This document shows, piece after piece, positions 41,793 to 53,609 of a stretch of DNA of 64,000 nt (position 1 is its first letter; each line of letters begins with the position of its first letter). Under the pieces are notes generated by a model, which did not search any database, was not told the origin of the DNA, and was given only the letters and a program-made list of their open reading frames with translations. The DNA is from Tillandsia leiboldiana. Lineage: Eukaryota > Streptophyta > Magnoliopsida > Poales > Bromeliaceae. Location of the stretch: NCBI GenBank assembly GCA_029204045.2, contig CM055071.1, positions 22,686,525 to 22,750,524 of the forward strand, given 5' to 3'. The position numbers were made by a program, and so were the translations under genes.

Positions 41793-43854
41793 ATTAGGTC
41801 AAACAACCAAAGTTGGTTTGGGTTTTAAAAAGGATCAAACTGTGCATGCTTCAAGTTCCACATTCAAATTGAAAGGAAAAACGTGTCACCTTTGTGGACT
41901 TGAAGAACATTTGGTGAAGGATTGCCCGAAAAAGAGAAAGAAAAATTCTTCGGCAACTTCATCTACGGAGCGAACTCAACGGAATCAAAAGACACATCAA
42001 GTCAAAGGAGTTCACTCAACCCACCAAAGGTCCGAGCCACATCATCAATCATACAAGTGGATCACTGCGAGGCAAAGACCTAAGGTGGATCAACAGTCAA
42101 AGCTATCATCTCCCAACCACAATGAATCAAGACAACCCAGAATTCGACAATTTTGGATTCGGAAAGGTGATATCTTTCCTTGTCTTAAGTCCTAAATAGC
42201 TTATGACTGTATGTAATGTTTTGATTGGTTTTCCCTTCATATCTTTCTTAATCTTTGCATTACATGTTTTTCAATGCTCTTCGTTTTTATGTTTTGTTTT
42301 TTAAACAAAAGGTTTTTAACGAACAAGTGCATTGAATGAAAAGGGTTTTCACTTTCAATCACTCCAATTTAATTTTATATGGATTATCAACTTTACTCCA
42401 TAATCATAATCTTGAAGATACTTCATTATAGGAGTTCTTGATATTATAAGCATCAAATTTTAGAAATCATGTGTGATCTTTAGATGCTTAATCTATCTCG
42501 GTTGTGTGAATTCATTGTGGTAAACATGAGACAACCGATGGACTAAAATTTGGGATTTAATTCTTTCACGTAAGAGATTGCATTCTTACAAGGGTAAATA
42601 AATGAATTACAAAAGATGTGGAAAGAGTTACATCCGAAAGGAGTGTGAAAACTACCACCACATGCTGGAAAGAGCTGCCACCCCGGTCGTCCGGTTTGTG
42701 TGTGAAGCTACCACATGTTATGGATGCTTGATAGTATTTTATGAGAAAATCTTTAGTTGAAGCATTTGGAGATTTATATGCAAAACTCTTATATTTTGAA
42801 CAATCTCCTGGTTGGTATAAGGTGGGATAGTTGAAAGATGCTCAAAGAGCCACCCTTAGGAATTTTAGTGATTATCTCAATTTGAAAGGGTAGAATTCAA
42901 GATTGATGTCGTTTGGAAATCTCCGTATGTCATCTTTGTAAATCCGTTACATCTTGATAGACTTTGGATCTCAAGATTATTTTTGATGACTTGTGTTTGA
43001 TGAATATAACAAGAAAAACGGTTTATAATGTTTTACCTTTATTTTTCATGATTTTGGAGTAAATCTTTTTAATTTTGTGAAATTAATTGGATTGAATGAC
43101 ATCTGTGTGAATTCACTATTTAAAGCACTTAAATTGTTTTCTTGATGGAATACAAATCGGTAATTCAAATATTTCAAAATCTGGATTTGTTTCAAGAAAT
43201 TATTTGATTTTTGCTTTCTGGTACAGGTACGCAATCTGTATTTTTGTTATATACCGGAACTGAGCCTTTATCTCTCTTTCTCTATGAACTAATGCTGTTA
43301 GTGATTTCCTTTTGTCTAGTATGTTCACTGTTTGACAATTTGTGACAAAAAGGGGGAGAAGAAAAATGACGGAGATGAGATCATCAAGAGAGGATAAACG
43401 AAACGAAAATGGAAAAATGGGGGAGAACGGAAAATGATGATCGTATCACAAAGGGGGAGAACATAGATGCTCAAGAACATGGAGAACATGGAAAACATGT
43501 GAGATGCTCAAGATAGGGGGAGACAAATAAAAAATTGAAAGAGCAGAAAAACAAAAGAACCAAAAGGAAGACGGATCAAATGTAGGATTTTAATTTCTAA
43601 CGACTAACGTTTGATTTTGTTTGGAGTTTTGTTTTGCAGGAATTACATCACTTTAAGACTCCAAGTCCTAAGTCATAGAGTATGTTCTAGGACTGTTTGG
43701 TTCAAATGTAATTTTGTATTTATTGGATCTTTCACGCAAAGAAAATCAATGTTTTGGTGATGACATTGAATTTCGATTTTTTGGTTTAAGATGAGTGACT
43801 TGAGCGTTTTTATGTATTTTTGGGTTTTGTCACGAAATTGCCAAAGGGGGAGAT
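41793..43854 (+). pseudogene. Partial B unit: gag tail and 3' non-coding region
   Basis: Homologous to 46839-48900 with an offset of exactly 5046 and few differences. It holds the end of B gag (knuckle CHLCGLEEHLVKDC near 41890; ends IFPCLKS at 42195), the conserved block (42611-42855, hairpin CCGG-TCGT-CCGG at 42683-42694), purine tracts (43346, 43446) and the tract next to the LTR. The front of gag was lost at the TGCGG junction. It makes no complete protein. Confidence 0.88.
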
Positions 43855-44183
43855 TGTTACGGCATTTTGGTGTTGGCATATTTCGTGAGTCAAGTCAGTG
43901 AGTTGAGTCGGAGTCTTAAAGGGATCAAATTGTCAATCAGCAATCAAAGACTTAGAAAAGATTCAACAAGAGCTCAAGTTGGCACTCAGTGTCTTGAGTC
44001 TTGAAGATTGAAGTTGAAGAATTGTGGATCAGTTACATCAATCTCAAGAAGAAAGTATTCAAGAGGATCAGGTATGTTTAACTAAATAATAGTGGTGATC
44101 CGAATACTTTCTTATAGTGTAGAAACACTTGGATGAACTTTTAAATGCATAATAATCAAAAACTGGTGTTCGGACTTGTTCAG

Positions 44184-44405
44184 GATCCGGATCAGAGCCA
44201 ACGATCCGGATCCCAAAGGTTGTTGCTTCATACAAGACTTCGATCCGGATCCATGCAATTTCCGATCCGGATCCCGAATGTTAAGTTTTCTGATTTGTAT
44301 GAACGATCCGGATCGGGCCTTGCAATCCGGATCCCGAACCCTTTGTTTTCTGGAATCGTCAATCTCGTTACGACGATCCGGATCGCAATAAATCTGATCC
44401 GGATC
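44184..44405 (+). promoter_or_regulatory. TCCGGA dyad array in B LTR
   Basis: Four dyads of GATCCGGATC (several halves incomplete), with CCGAA after most second halves. The last half ends GATCCGGATCGCCGTCC, as in CopA. The copy in the right LTR is at 49230-49451. Confidence 0.8.
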
Positions 44406-44730
44406 GCCGTCCTGAAAATTTCCAGATAAGGTATGTTTTTGATTCTTATCTCTTTCCAAAGGTTTCTAAACTATAAATAGACACTTAGGGTTTCTCAAAA
44501 ACGTGGGAGCTACGGCCGATCAATTTCTAAAACACTTGAGAGCAACCCTAGAGGCTAGGTTTTCATCATTCTTCTTTATAGCCTCTTTTAGGTCAATTCG
44601 ATGGTTCTTTCAAGAACATATCTTTTGTCGAATTGATCTAATCTTTGCTTAGAGATTTCTTCTACGGTTTCTCAATGTGAATCTAAGCAAACGATCACCA
44701 TCGAAGTCAATATTCTTATCGACTGAGTTT

Positions 44731-44835
44731 GCGTCGTGGATTCGACGTGGCATCGTGGATTCGGTGTGCTAAAGGCGTTTCGTGGATTCGAAACGTGTGC
44801 TCGTGGATTCGAGTGGCGTTCGTGGATTCGAACGT
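44731..44835 (+). other. Constant-loop hairpin array (TGGATT loops), B LTR
   Basis: Five hairpins in 105 bp, all with loop TGGATT: GCGTCG/CGACGT (44731), GCATCG/CGGTGT (44750, wobbles), CGTTTCG/CGAAACG (44776, seven perfect pairs), CTCG/CGAG (44800) and CGTTCG/CGAACG (44817, six perfect pairs). The stems differ but stay complementary. The right LTR copy is at 49777-49881, where the second hairpin has lost one pair. Confidence 0.85.
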
Positions 44836-44862
44836 GTGCAGTGGGCGTGCAAAATCGGTGGA

Positions 44863-45064
44863 GCGCGAGGTCCAAGAAATTGAAGGAGGGGTTAAATCTG
44901 TGGAGACGGTAATCACCTTATTATTCTTCCTTTCTTAGGGATTGTTATTGCATGGATATCCAACCGGTCAGCGCAAGGTCCGAAGAAGCTGAAGGAGGGG
45001 TAGAGTCCGTGGAGTCGGTAATCACCTTGTTATTCTTCTATTCTTAGTGGATTGTTATTGCGTG
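44863..45064 (+). repeat. 108-bp tandem repeat in B LTR
   Basis: Two diverged units start at 44863 and 44971. Shared parts include GAAGGAGGGG, CGGTAATCACCTT and GGATTGTTATTGC. The copy in the right LTR starts at 49909. Confidence 0.8.
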
Positions 45065-45247
45065 TTGGTCCCGTGGTTTTTCTCCTGGATTGGAGTTTCC
45101 ACGTATATCTCGGTGTGCTGTTTTTATTTCCGCATTGGTTTTTATTTTGCACTGAGATTTGGTTTTATAAGTATTACACCTATTCACCCCCCCTCTAGTT
45201 GTTTGATAGTACCTATTTAGATCCTTTGGGATTCATAACCCAACAAT

Positions 45248-45259
45248 TGGTATCAGAGC
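45248..45259 (+). other. B primer binding site
   Basis: TGGTATCAGAGC starts two bases after the LTR end, as in CopA, so both use the same tRNA primer. Confidence 0.93.
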
Positions 45260-45279
45260 GGGTTTTAGGTTTATCTATC

Positions 45280-47241
45280 ATGTTGGGTGAAAGTGGTAAT
45301 ATTTATAGACCTCCTCTTTTTGATGGGACTAATTATGCTTATTGGAAAGTGCGGATGAGAGCTTTTCTCATCGCAATTGATGAGCGGGTATGGCAATCCG
45401 TGGAATATGGTTGGGTGCATCCTGTTGAGGAAGTAGGAAATTCTACTACCCCAAAACCTCGCTCTAGATGGTCCAAAGAGGAATTTGAAAGATCTTCTTA
45501 CAATGGGAAAGGTATGAACGCTTTATTTAATTCTCTTTCCTCGACTGAGTTCACACGAATTTCCGCGTGTGAAACCGCGAAGGAAATTTGGGATATTCTC
45601 AAAATTACACATGAGGGTACTAATCTGGTAAAAATTCAAAAGCTCCAGATGCTTACAAGTCAATTTGACTCTATTCATATGGAAGAGCATGAATTGTTTA
45701 CAGATTATTACACTAGACTTCAAGATGTAATAAATACATGTGCTAATTTAGGAGAAAAGATCTCGGAGTCGAGAATTGTAAGAAAGATACTTCGGACTCT
45801 TCCGGAACGGTTTAGGGCAAAAGTTACCGCCATTGAAACCGTTAGTCATCCGGATGAGATGTGTGTAGAGGAATTAGTAGGTGCTTTGCAAACTTATGAA
45901 ATGACTTTTCCTACTAATCAAGTTTCTTCCAAGTCTTCTTCTAAGCTTACAGGTATTGCATTCAAATCAACAAAGGAAGAAGATAGCGAATCGAGTTCCG
46001 ACGATGAAATCTCTTTTGCCGATTTTGAAGAACAATTGGCGCGGATCACAAAGAAATTTCGTCGGAAGTTCTGGAAGAATCGAACCGATGGATCTTCATC
46101 CACGAAACCTTCTAAAGGATCATCGGGTTCTAAATCCTCTAATCTCAAAGGCGTTGCAAAACCTTCTAAAGAAAAAGAAAAAGATGATTTCGAAGGGGAA
46201 ATCCAATGCTATCGATGCAAAGGCTACGACCATTTTTCAACGGATTGTCCTTCTAAGAAATCATACAAAAAGAAGGCTTTGCAAGCGAAAACTTGGGACG
46301 ATTCTACTTCTAATGAATCGACCTCAAGTAAAGAGGAAAAAGTTGTTGCTTTTCATGCCTCTCAAATTCCCTCTTCCAATTTGTGTTTATCATCTTTAGT
46401 CACTGACTCTGCTCCTTTGATTTTGTATGAAACATCAACATCCGGCGGAGAGTCATCAAGTGAGGGGGAGTCGGACGAAGAAGAACTCGTTGAGGCATAT
46501 CAACAACTTCTTACGGAATCAAAGAAGATGGCCAAGCATATCAAGAAGTTGAGGAAGCAACGACTCGAGATTCAAGACGAGAATCAAGCTTTAAAGATAA
46601 AACTTCATGATCTCGAGGAGGATCGAGAGCTTTTATTGGATAATAATAAAATCCTCCAAGAAAAGTTAAATCAATCGGAAACGATCGTTAATTCCCATAT
46701 TAACAAGATTGATTTTCTTGAAAAGCAGTTTGAGGAGATTCATGTCACCAACCAAGCATTGACCAAGCTAGTTCATGAACTCAAATCCGACATACAAAGG
46801 CTTTCAACCGTTTCCAAGAAACTAGATTGCATGTGCGGATTAGGTCAAACAACCAAAGTTGGTTTGGGTTTTAAAAAGGATCAAACTGTGCATGCTTCAA
46901 GTTCCACATTCAAATTGAAAGGAAGAACGTGTCACCTTTGTGGACTTGAAGGACATTTGGTGAAGGATTGCCCGAAAAAGAGAAAGAAAAATTCTTCGGC
47001 AACTTCATCTACGGAGCGAACTCAACGGAATCAAAAGACACATCAAGTCAAAGGAGTTCACTCAACCCACCAAAGGTCCGAGCCACATCATCAATCATAC
47101 AAGTGGATCACTGCGAGGCAAAGACCTAAGGTGGATCAACAGTCAAAGCTATCATCTCCCAACCACAATGAATCAAGACAACCCAGAATTCGACAATTTT
47201 GGATTCGGAAAGGTGATATCTTTCCTTGTCTTAAGTCCTAA
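45280..47241 (+). CDS. B Gag (653 residues, intact)
   Basis: The ATG at 45280 follows the primer site and begins MLGESGNIYRPPLFDG, matching the CopA Gag start. The Gag core spans about residues 10-210 (YAYWKVRMRAF, CETAKEIWDILKITHEGTNL, TDYYTRLQDVINTCANLGEK, ILRTLPERFRAKV). A serine/acid-rich stretch and the zinc knuckle CYRCKGYDHFSTDC (310) follow, then an acidic segment, a long coiled-coil-like part (about 430-540), a second knuckle CHLCGLEGHLVKDC (551) and a basic tail ending IFPCLKS. It would bind RNA and assemble particles. With no pol in the element, it must rely on enzymes from another copia element. Confidence 0.93.
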   Translation: MLGESGNIYRPPLFDGTNYAYWKVRMRAFLIAIDERVWQSVEYGWVHPVEEVGNSTTPKPRSRWSKEEFERSSYNGKGMNALFNSLSSTEFTRISACETAKEIWDILKITHEGTNLVKIQKLQMLTSQFDSIHMEEHELFTDYYTRLQDVINTCANLGEKISESRIVRKILRTLPERFRAKVTAIETVSHPDEMCVEELVGALQTYEMTFPTNQVSSKSSSKLTGIAFKSTKEEDSESSSDDEISFADFEEQLARITKKFRRKFWKNRTDGSSSTKPSKGSSGSKSSNLKGVAKPSKEKEKDDFEGEIQCYRCKGYDHFSTDCPSKKSYKKKALQAKTWDDSTSNESTSSKEEKVVAFHASQIPSSNLCLSSLVTDSAPLILYETSTSGGESSSEGESDEEELVEAYQQLLTESKKMAKHIKKLRKQRLEIQDENQALKIKLHDLEEDRELLLDNNKILQEKLNQSETIVNSHINKIDFLEKQFEEIHVTNQALTKLVHELKSDIQRLSTVSKKLDCMCGLGQTTKVGLGFKKDQTVHASSSTFKLKGRTCHLCGLEGHLVKDCPKKRKKNSSATSSTERTQRNQKTHQVKGVHSTHQRSEPHHQSYKWITARQRPKVDQQSKLSSPNHNESRQPRIRQFWIRKGDIFPCLKS

Positions 47242-48900
47242 ATAGCTTATGACTGTATGTAATGCTTTGATTGGTTTTCCCTTCATATCTTTCTTAATCT
47301 TTGCATTACATGTTTTTCAATGCTCTTCGTTTTTATGTTTTGTTTTTTAAACAAAAGGTTTTTAACGAACAAGTGCATTGAATGAAAAGGGTTTTCACTT
47401 TCAATCACTCCAATTTAATTTTATATGGATTATCAATTTTACTCCATAATCATAATCTTGAAGATACTTCATTATAGGAGTTCTTGATATTATAAGCATC
47501 AAATTTTAGAAATCATGTGTGATCTTTAGATGCTTAATCTATCTCGGTTGTGTGAATTCATTGTGATAAACATGAGACAACCGATGGACTAAAATTTGGG
47601 ATTTAATTCTTTCACGTAAGAGATTGCATTCTTACAAGGGTAAATAAATGAATTACAAAAGATGTGGAAAGAGTTACATCCGAAAGGAGTGTGAAAACTA
47701 CCACCACATGCTGGAAAGAGCTGCCACCCCGGTCGTCCGGTTTGTGTGTGAAGCTACCACATGTTATGGATGCTTGATAGTATTTTATGAGAAAATCTTT
47801 AGTTGAAGCATTTGGAGATTTATATGCAAAACTCTTATATTTTGAACAATCTCCTGGTTGGTATAAGGTGGGATAGTTGAAAGATGCTCAAAGAGCCACC
47901 CTTAGGAATTTTAGTGATTATCTCAATTTGAAAGGGTAGAATTCAAGATTGATGTCGTTTGGAAATCTCCGTATGTCATCTTTGTAAATCCGTTACATCT
48001 TGATAGACTTTGGATCTCAAGATTATTTTTGATGACTTGTGTTTGATGAATATAACATGAAAAACGGTTTATAATGTTTTACCTTTATTTTTCATGATTT
48101 TGGAGTAAATCTTTTTAATTTTGTGAAATTAATTGGATTGAATGACATCTGTGTGAATTCACTGTTTAAAGCACTTAAATTGTTTTCTTGATGGAATACA
48201 AATCGGTAATTCAAATATTTCAAAATCTGGATTTGTTTCAAGAAATTATTTGATTTTTGCTTTCTGGTACAGGTACGCAATCTGCATTTTTGTTATATAC
48301 CGGAACTGAGCCTTTATCTCTCTTTCTCTATGAACTAATGCTGTTAGTGATTTTCTTTTGTCTAGTATGTTCACTGTTTAACAATTTGTGACAAAAAGGG
48401 GGAGAAGAAAAATGACGGAGATGAGATCATCAAGAGAGGATAAACGAAACGAAAATAGAAAAATGGGGGAGAACGGAAAATGATGATCGTATCACAAAGG
48501 GGGAGAACATAGATGCTCAAGAACATGGAGAACATGGAAAACATGTGAGATGCTCAAGATAGGGGGAGACAAATAAAAAATTGAAAGAGCAGAAAAACAA
48601 AAGAACCAAAAGGAAGACGGATCAAATGTAGGATTTTAATTTCTAACGACTAACGTTTGATTTTGTTTGGAGTTTTGTTTTGCAGGAATTACATCACTTT
48701 AAGACTCCAAGTCCTAAGTCATAGAGTATGTTCTAGGACTGTTTGGTTCAAATGTAATTTTGTATTTATTGGATCTTTCACGCAAAGAAAATCAATGTTT
48801 TGGTGATGACATTGAATTTCGATTTTTTGGTTTAAGATGAGTGACTTGAGCGTTTTTATGTATTTTTGGGTTTTGTCACGAAATTGCCAAAGGGGGAGAT
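47242..48900 (+). other. B 3' non-coding region
   Basis: No gene. It holds the conserved post-pol block (47657-47901) although pol is absent, then AT-rich sequence, and from about 48390 a series of purine tracts: GACAAAAAGGGGGAGAAG, CACAAAGGGGGAGAAC and ATAGGGGGAGAC. The tract next to the LTR, GCCAAAGGGGGAGAT, ends at 48900. It is identical in layout to 42196-43854. Confidence 0.8.
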
Positions 48901-50291
48901 TGTTACGGCATTTTGGTGTTGGCATATTTCGTGAGTCAAGTTAGTGAGTTGAGTCGGAGTCTTAAAGGGATCAAATTGTCAATCAGCAATCAAAGACTTA
49001 GAAAAGATTCAACAAGAGCTCAAGTTGGCACTCAGTGTCTTGAGTCTTGAAGATTGAAGTTGAAGAATTGTGGATCAGTTACATCAATCTCAAGAAGAAA
49101 GTATTCAAGAGGATCAGGTATGTTTAACTAAATAATAGTGGTGATCCGAATACTTTCTTATAGTGTAGAAACACTTGGATGAACTTTTAAATGCATAATA
49201 ATCAAAAACTGGTGTTCGGACTTGTTCAGGATCCGGATCAGAGCCAACGATCCGGATCCCAAAGGTTGTTGCTTCATACAAGACTTCGATCCGGATCCAT
49301 GCAATTTCCGATCCGGATCCCGAATGTTAAGTTTTCTGATTTGTATAAACGATCCGGATCGGGCCTTGCAATCCGGATCCCGAACCCTTGGTTTTCTGGA
49401 ATCGTCAATCTCGTTACGACGATCCGGATCGCAATAAATCTGATCCGGATCGCCGTCCTGAAAATTTCCAGATAAGGTATGTTTTTGATTCTTATCTCTT
49501 TCCAAAGGTTTCTAAACTATAAATAGACACTTAGGGTTTCTCGAAAACGTGGGAGCTACGGCCGATCAATTTCTAAAACACTTGAGAGCAACCCTAGAGG
49601 CTAGGTTTTCATCGTTCTTCTTTATAGCCTCTTTTAGGTCAATTCGATGGTTCTTTCAAGAACATATCTTTCGTCGAATTGATCTAATCTTTGCTTAGAG
49701 ATTTCTTCTACGGTTCCTCAATGTGAATCTAAGCAAAGGATCACCATCGAAGTCAATATTCTTATCGACTGAGTTTGCGTCGTGGATTCGACGTGGCATC
49801 GTGGATTCAGTGTGCTAAAGGCGTTTCGTGGATTCGAAACGTGTGCTCGTGGATTCGAGTGGCGTTCGTGGATTCGAACGTGTGCAGTGGGCGTGCAAAA
49901 TCGGTGGAGCGCGAGGTCCAAGAAATTAAAGGAGGGGTTAAATCCGTGGAGACGGTAATCACCTTGTTATTCTTCCTTTATTAGGGATTGTTATTGCATG
50001 GATATCCAACCGGTCAGCGCAAGGTCCGAAGATGCTGAAGGAGGGGTTGAGTCCGTGGAGTCGGTAATCACCTTGTTATTCTTCTATTCTTAGTGGATTG
50101 TTATTGCGTGTTGGTCCCGTGGTTTTTCTCCTGGATTGGAGTTTCCACGTATATCTCGGTGTGCTGTTTTTATTTCCGCATTGGTTTTTATTTTGCACTG
50201 AGATTTGGTTTTATAAGTATTACACCTATTCACCCCCCCTCTAGTTGTTTGATAGTACCTATTTAGATCCTTTGGGATTCATAACCCAACA
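48901..50291 (+). repeat. B right LTR (1391 bp)
   Basis: Same length as 43855-45245 at a 5046-bp offset. Dyads are at 49230-49451, TATA at 49518 and hairpins at 49777-49881. The next bases, CAAGAGATGG, are CopC integrase sequence. Confidence 0.94.
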
Positions 50292-52454
50292 CAAGAGATG
50301 GCGCGTGTTATGCTTCATAGCCGAAAACTCCCGTTACATTTTTGGGCTGAAGCTATGAACACCGCCGTCTATGTAATTAATCGAGTGTATTTGCGCCCGG
50401 GAACTTTAAATACACCATATGAGCTATGGTTTTGTAGAAAACCAGATATCAAATATTTTCGAATCTTTGGGAGTCGTTGTTATATTTTGCGTGATCGCAA
50501 AAATCTTGGTAAATTCGACTCTCGAAGTGACGAAGGGATCTTCATGGGTTTTTCTACAAACAGTAGAGCATATCGGGTATTTAACCTGGAATCTAAAACG
50601 ATGGTAGAATCTATTATTGTTAAAGTAGATGAAGCTTTTCATTTTGCATCTGATAAATCTACCCCTGATATGTCTCTTGATGATGATACTCCTGTAAATG
50701 CATCTTCTCATAATAATTCTTTGGATAAAGTTGATGCATCTAATGGTTCTTCTAGTTTATCAGATATGCAGGAATCATCACATGTACCTCCGAGTACTCC
50801 GTTACCTCAAACGCTACGTATCTCCAAGGATCATCCGGAATTAAACATTATTGGAGACCCACAAGAAGGAGTCAGGACTCGGAGACAGTTGGTTTGTGGA
50901 GTCACAGGTTACGTCTCCATGGTAGAACCAAAGAACGTCGATGAAGCTCTTCAGGATGACTACTGGATTGAAGCAATGCAGGAAGAGCTCCATCAGTTCA
51001 AAAGAAACAAAGTCTGGGAACTAACGAAGCCACCGAAGCAACACAACGTGATTGGTACTAAATGAATTTTCAAGAACAAGAAAAACGAGGATGGTACCAT
51101 CATCAGGAACAAAGCACGCCTAGTTGCTCAGGGCTACTCACAAATTGAAGGTATAGACTTTGATGAGACGTTCGCCCCTGTTGCTCGACTCGAGTCGATT
51201 CGTATTTTGTTCGCAATTGCTTGTCATTTTAAAATCAAACTCTTTCAAATGGACGTTAAGAGCACGTTTTTAAATGGGTTTTTGAACGAGGAAGTTTATG
51301 TGGCTCAACCGAAAGGTTTCATTGACCATAAACTACCTAACCATGTTTTTCGTTTGAAAAAGGCTCTTTACGGTCTAAAACAAGCACCGCGAGCATGGTA
51401 CGAAAGGTTGACAAAGCACCTTTTGGAAAAGGGCTATACTCGAGGGGGAGCAAATCGGACTCTCTTTGTGAAGCTTTATCAGGATAACTTCATTGTGGCA
51501 CAAATCTATGTCGATGACATTGTATTTGGTGCAACTAGAGACAATGATGCTTCTAAATTCGCAGAAACCATGGAAAGCGAATTTGAGATGTCTATGATGG
51601 GGGAACTAACATATTTTCTTGGATTGCAAGTGAAACAAAATGAAGAAGGCATCCATTTGTGCCAATCCAAGTATGCAAGGGAGTTGGTGAAGAAATTCGA
51701 TTTAGAAAACTCTAAAGATTTTCCGACTCCAATGGGAACTAGCAATAAGGGATTAGGAAGTGAATCTCTTAGTGAAAGTGTAGACGAGAAGCTTTATCGT
51801 AGCATGATTGGAAGTCTACTCTACCTCACGGATAGTCGCCCGGATATATCCTTTAGTGTTGGGATCTGCGCGAGATATCAATCAGCACCAAAGGAGGTTC
51901 ACCTGAAAGCGGTGAAAAGGATCATCCGGTACGTCAAAGGAACACTGAATTTCGGAATTTGGTATCCTATGGGAACAACTCTTGACATAATAGGATATTC
52001 AGATGCCGATTGGGCAGGATCTGTGGATGATCGGAAAAGTACGAGTGGTGCATGTTTTTATCTTGGCCATTGTCTTGTTGCATGGCATAGTAAAAAGCAA
52101 AACTGCATTGCACTCTCGACTGCCGAAGCGGAATATATTTCAGCGGGTAGTTGTTCAACTCAACTCATTTGGATGAAAAGCATGTTGAGCGACTTCCGAA
52201 TTTCAGCAACTTCGGTAACTATTCTTTGTGACAACACAAGTGCTATAAATATTTCTTAAAATCCTGTGTTGCACTCGAGAACAAAACACATTGAACTTAG
52301 ATATTATTTTCTAAGAGAGCTAGTTGAATCAAATATTCTTCAAATTTCCTATATTTCAACTGAAGATCAATTAGCTGACATTTTAACAAAACCTTTGGAT
52401 CAAAAACGGTTTATTCATTTACGTAAAGCAATTGGAATGCTTTCCTTGAAATAA
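50292..52454 (+). pseudogene. CopC pol remnant: integrase end, RT, RNase H
   Basis: It begins inside integrase (QEMARVMLHSRKLPLHFWAEA), matching CopA from about 19838. The integrase end and RT start are open until TGA at 51063-51065, where CopA has Trp (GTKWIF). RT continues (FAPVARLESIRILFAIACHF, YVDDIVFG near 51510), then RNase H (SDADWAGSVDDRKSTSG). TAA at 52257-52259 replaces Lys (NISKNPVLH in CopA). It ends ADILTKPLDQKRF at 52454. Apart from the two stops and the missing front it is close to CopA. Confidence 0.92.
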
Positions 52455-52812
52455 CACTTTTTGAAATCATTGCTTAGGTTAGGTTTTGTTTTGTGTTTTT
52501 GTTCCTTATCTATGGTTGTACATAGAACATTAATTGAGCATATGTAATTGACTTTACTTGCATCCTTTCATATATTTAGAAATTTATTATGCTCTGGATA
52601 TCATAATAATTCATTTGATGCAATGATCATTGATGTCAATTAAGTCATCTTTAATTGATCAAAGTCAATTTCTCTCTCATATGATCTCTTGGTATAGTTT
52701 TTATCATATTTGAAAATTGAGTTAAGTATGAAACTCGAGATCAATTTTTGGTTGAATACCTTATATCTTAGATAATTGATAGCCAATTGAGGGGGAGTCT
52801 ATCAAATGTTTA

Positions 52813-53048
52813 TGCTCAAAAGATGTGAAAAGAGTTACATCCCAATGAGGAGTGTGAAAACTACCACCACATGGAGAAAAGAGCTACCACCTCGGTCGTC
52901 CGAGTACTGTGTGCAGCTACCACATGTATACCAAGCATGGTTTTTCAAGTTGATAAGATAAAATGCTTTTTGGAATACTTGACTTTGTCAAATTCCAAGG
53001 TTGGTATAGGGTGGGGATTTTATTGAAAGATGCTCAAAGAGCCACTCC
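52813..53048 (+). other. Conserved non-coding block after pol (CopC copy)
   Basis: Same layout as 33821-34058, with ATGCTCAAA at both ends, CTACCAC motifs, hairpin CTCGG-TCGT-CCGAG (52891-52904), GGTTGGTATAGGGTGGG and AAAGAGCCAC. A purine tract (GAGGGGGAG, about 52790) lies just upstream. The rest of 52455-53380 is AT-rich and shows no gene. Confidence 0.7.
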
Positions 53049-53382
53049 TTACAATAAATTGATTAGATATATATCTAACTTATTTGGGATTTCAAACATC
53101 TATCGATCTTGGTACTTCATTTTCTTTACCATATTGATGATTTGATAAATGCATTACTCATAAGATTATGATAGATGTCATTGAACTTGTTCAACTTTAA
53201 AGGATTTAATTTTTATAAATTTTCGTTTCATTACTTGGATATTATTGATAGATTTAGCATAATCTATTTCTTTTAATATGAAATGATGACTTTTGTTTAA
53301 AGTTGACATGAACAAGTGCTTACATACTTTTTCTGGATTTTCTGGAATTTTTCTAAATTTTTCTGAAGAAAAAGTTGGAGCC

Positions 53383-53491
53383 GATCCGGACTGGAATATC
53401 CGTTCCGGATCCCGAACGCAGGAATTTTCTGTGGGTAGCCGATCCGGACTGGGTTCTTGATCCGTTCCGGACCGCGGCTAGGGTTTTATAA
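53383..53491 (+). promoter_or_regulatory. Internal promoter-like array upstream of CopC ORF3
   Basis: Two dyads with TCCGGA cores (GATCCGGACT with CGTTCCGGATCC; GATCCGGACT with CGTTCCGGACC), CCGAACGCAG after the first, and TTTTATAA at 53484-53491. It corresponds to 34393-34560 in CopA, with one dyad fewer. Confidence 0.55.
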
Positions 53492-53609
53492 GAAACAAAA
53501 GGGTTTTGATTTCTTTTTACAACAATCTTTTGTTTCCAAGTCTCAAGAGCTTCTCTCTCTAGAAATCAACCAATTTGGAGCCTTTCCAACTCGAGTTCTT
53601 TGGATCAAA

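Larger units (their letters stand above)
43855..45245 (+). repeat. B left LTR (1391 bp)
   Basis: It starts TGTTACGGCATTTTGG and ends CATAACCCAACA. Parts: TCCGGA dyads (44184-44405), TATAAATAG (44472), the hairpin array (44731-44835) and a 108-bp-period tandem repeat. It differs from 48901-50291 at about 15 positions by eye. Confidence 0.94.
43855..50291 (+). mobile_element. B: gag-only, non-autonomous Sirevirus-like element
   Basis: Two 1391-bp LTRs, a primer site, an intact gag, 1.66 kb of non-coding sequence and a polypurine tract, total 6437 bp. There is no protease, integrase, RT or RNase H. Gag ends at IFPCLKS, exactly where the protease frame begins in CopA (RKGEIFPCL). With 41793-43854 it forms a partial tandem array (internal, LTR, internal, LTR), as expected from unequal recombination between LTRs. 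On the right it enters the CopC integrase at CAAGAGATGG; the expected duplication is CAAGA. Its own left flank is lost. Confidence 0.9.
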
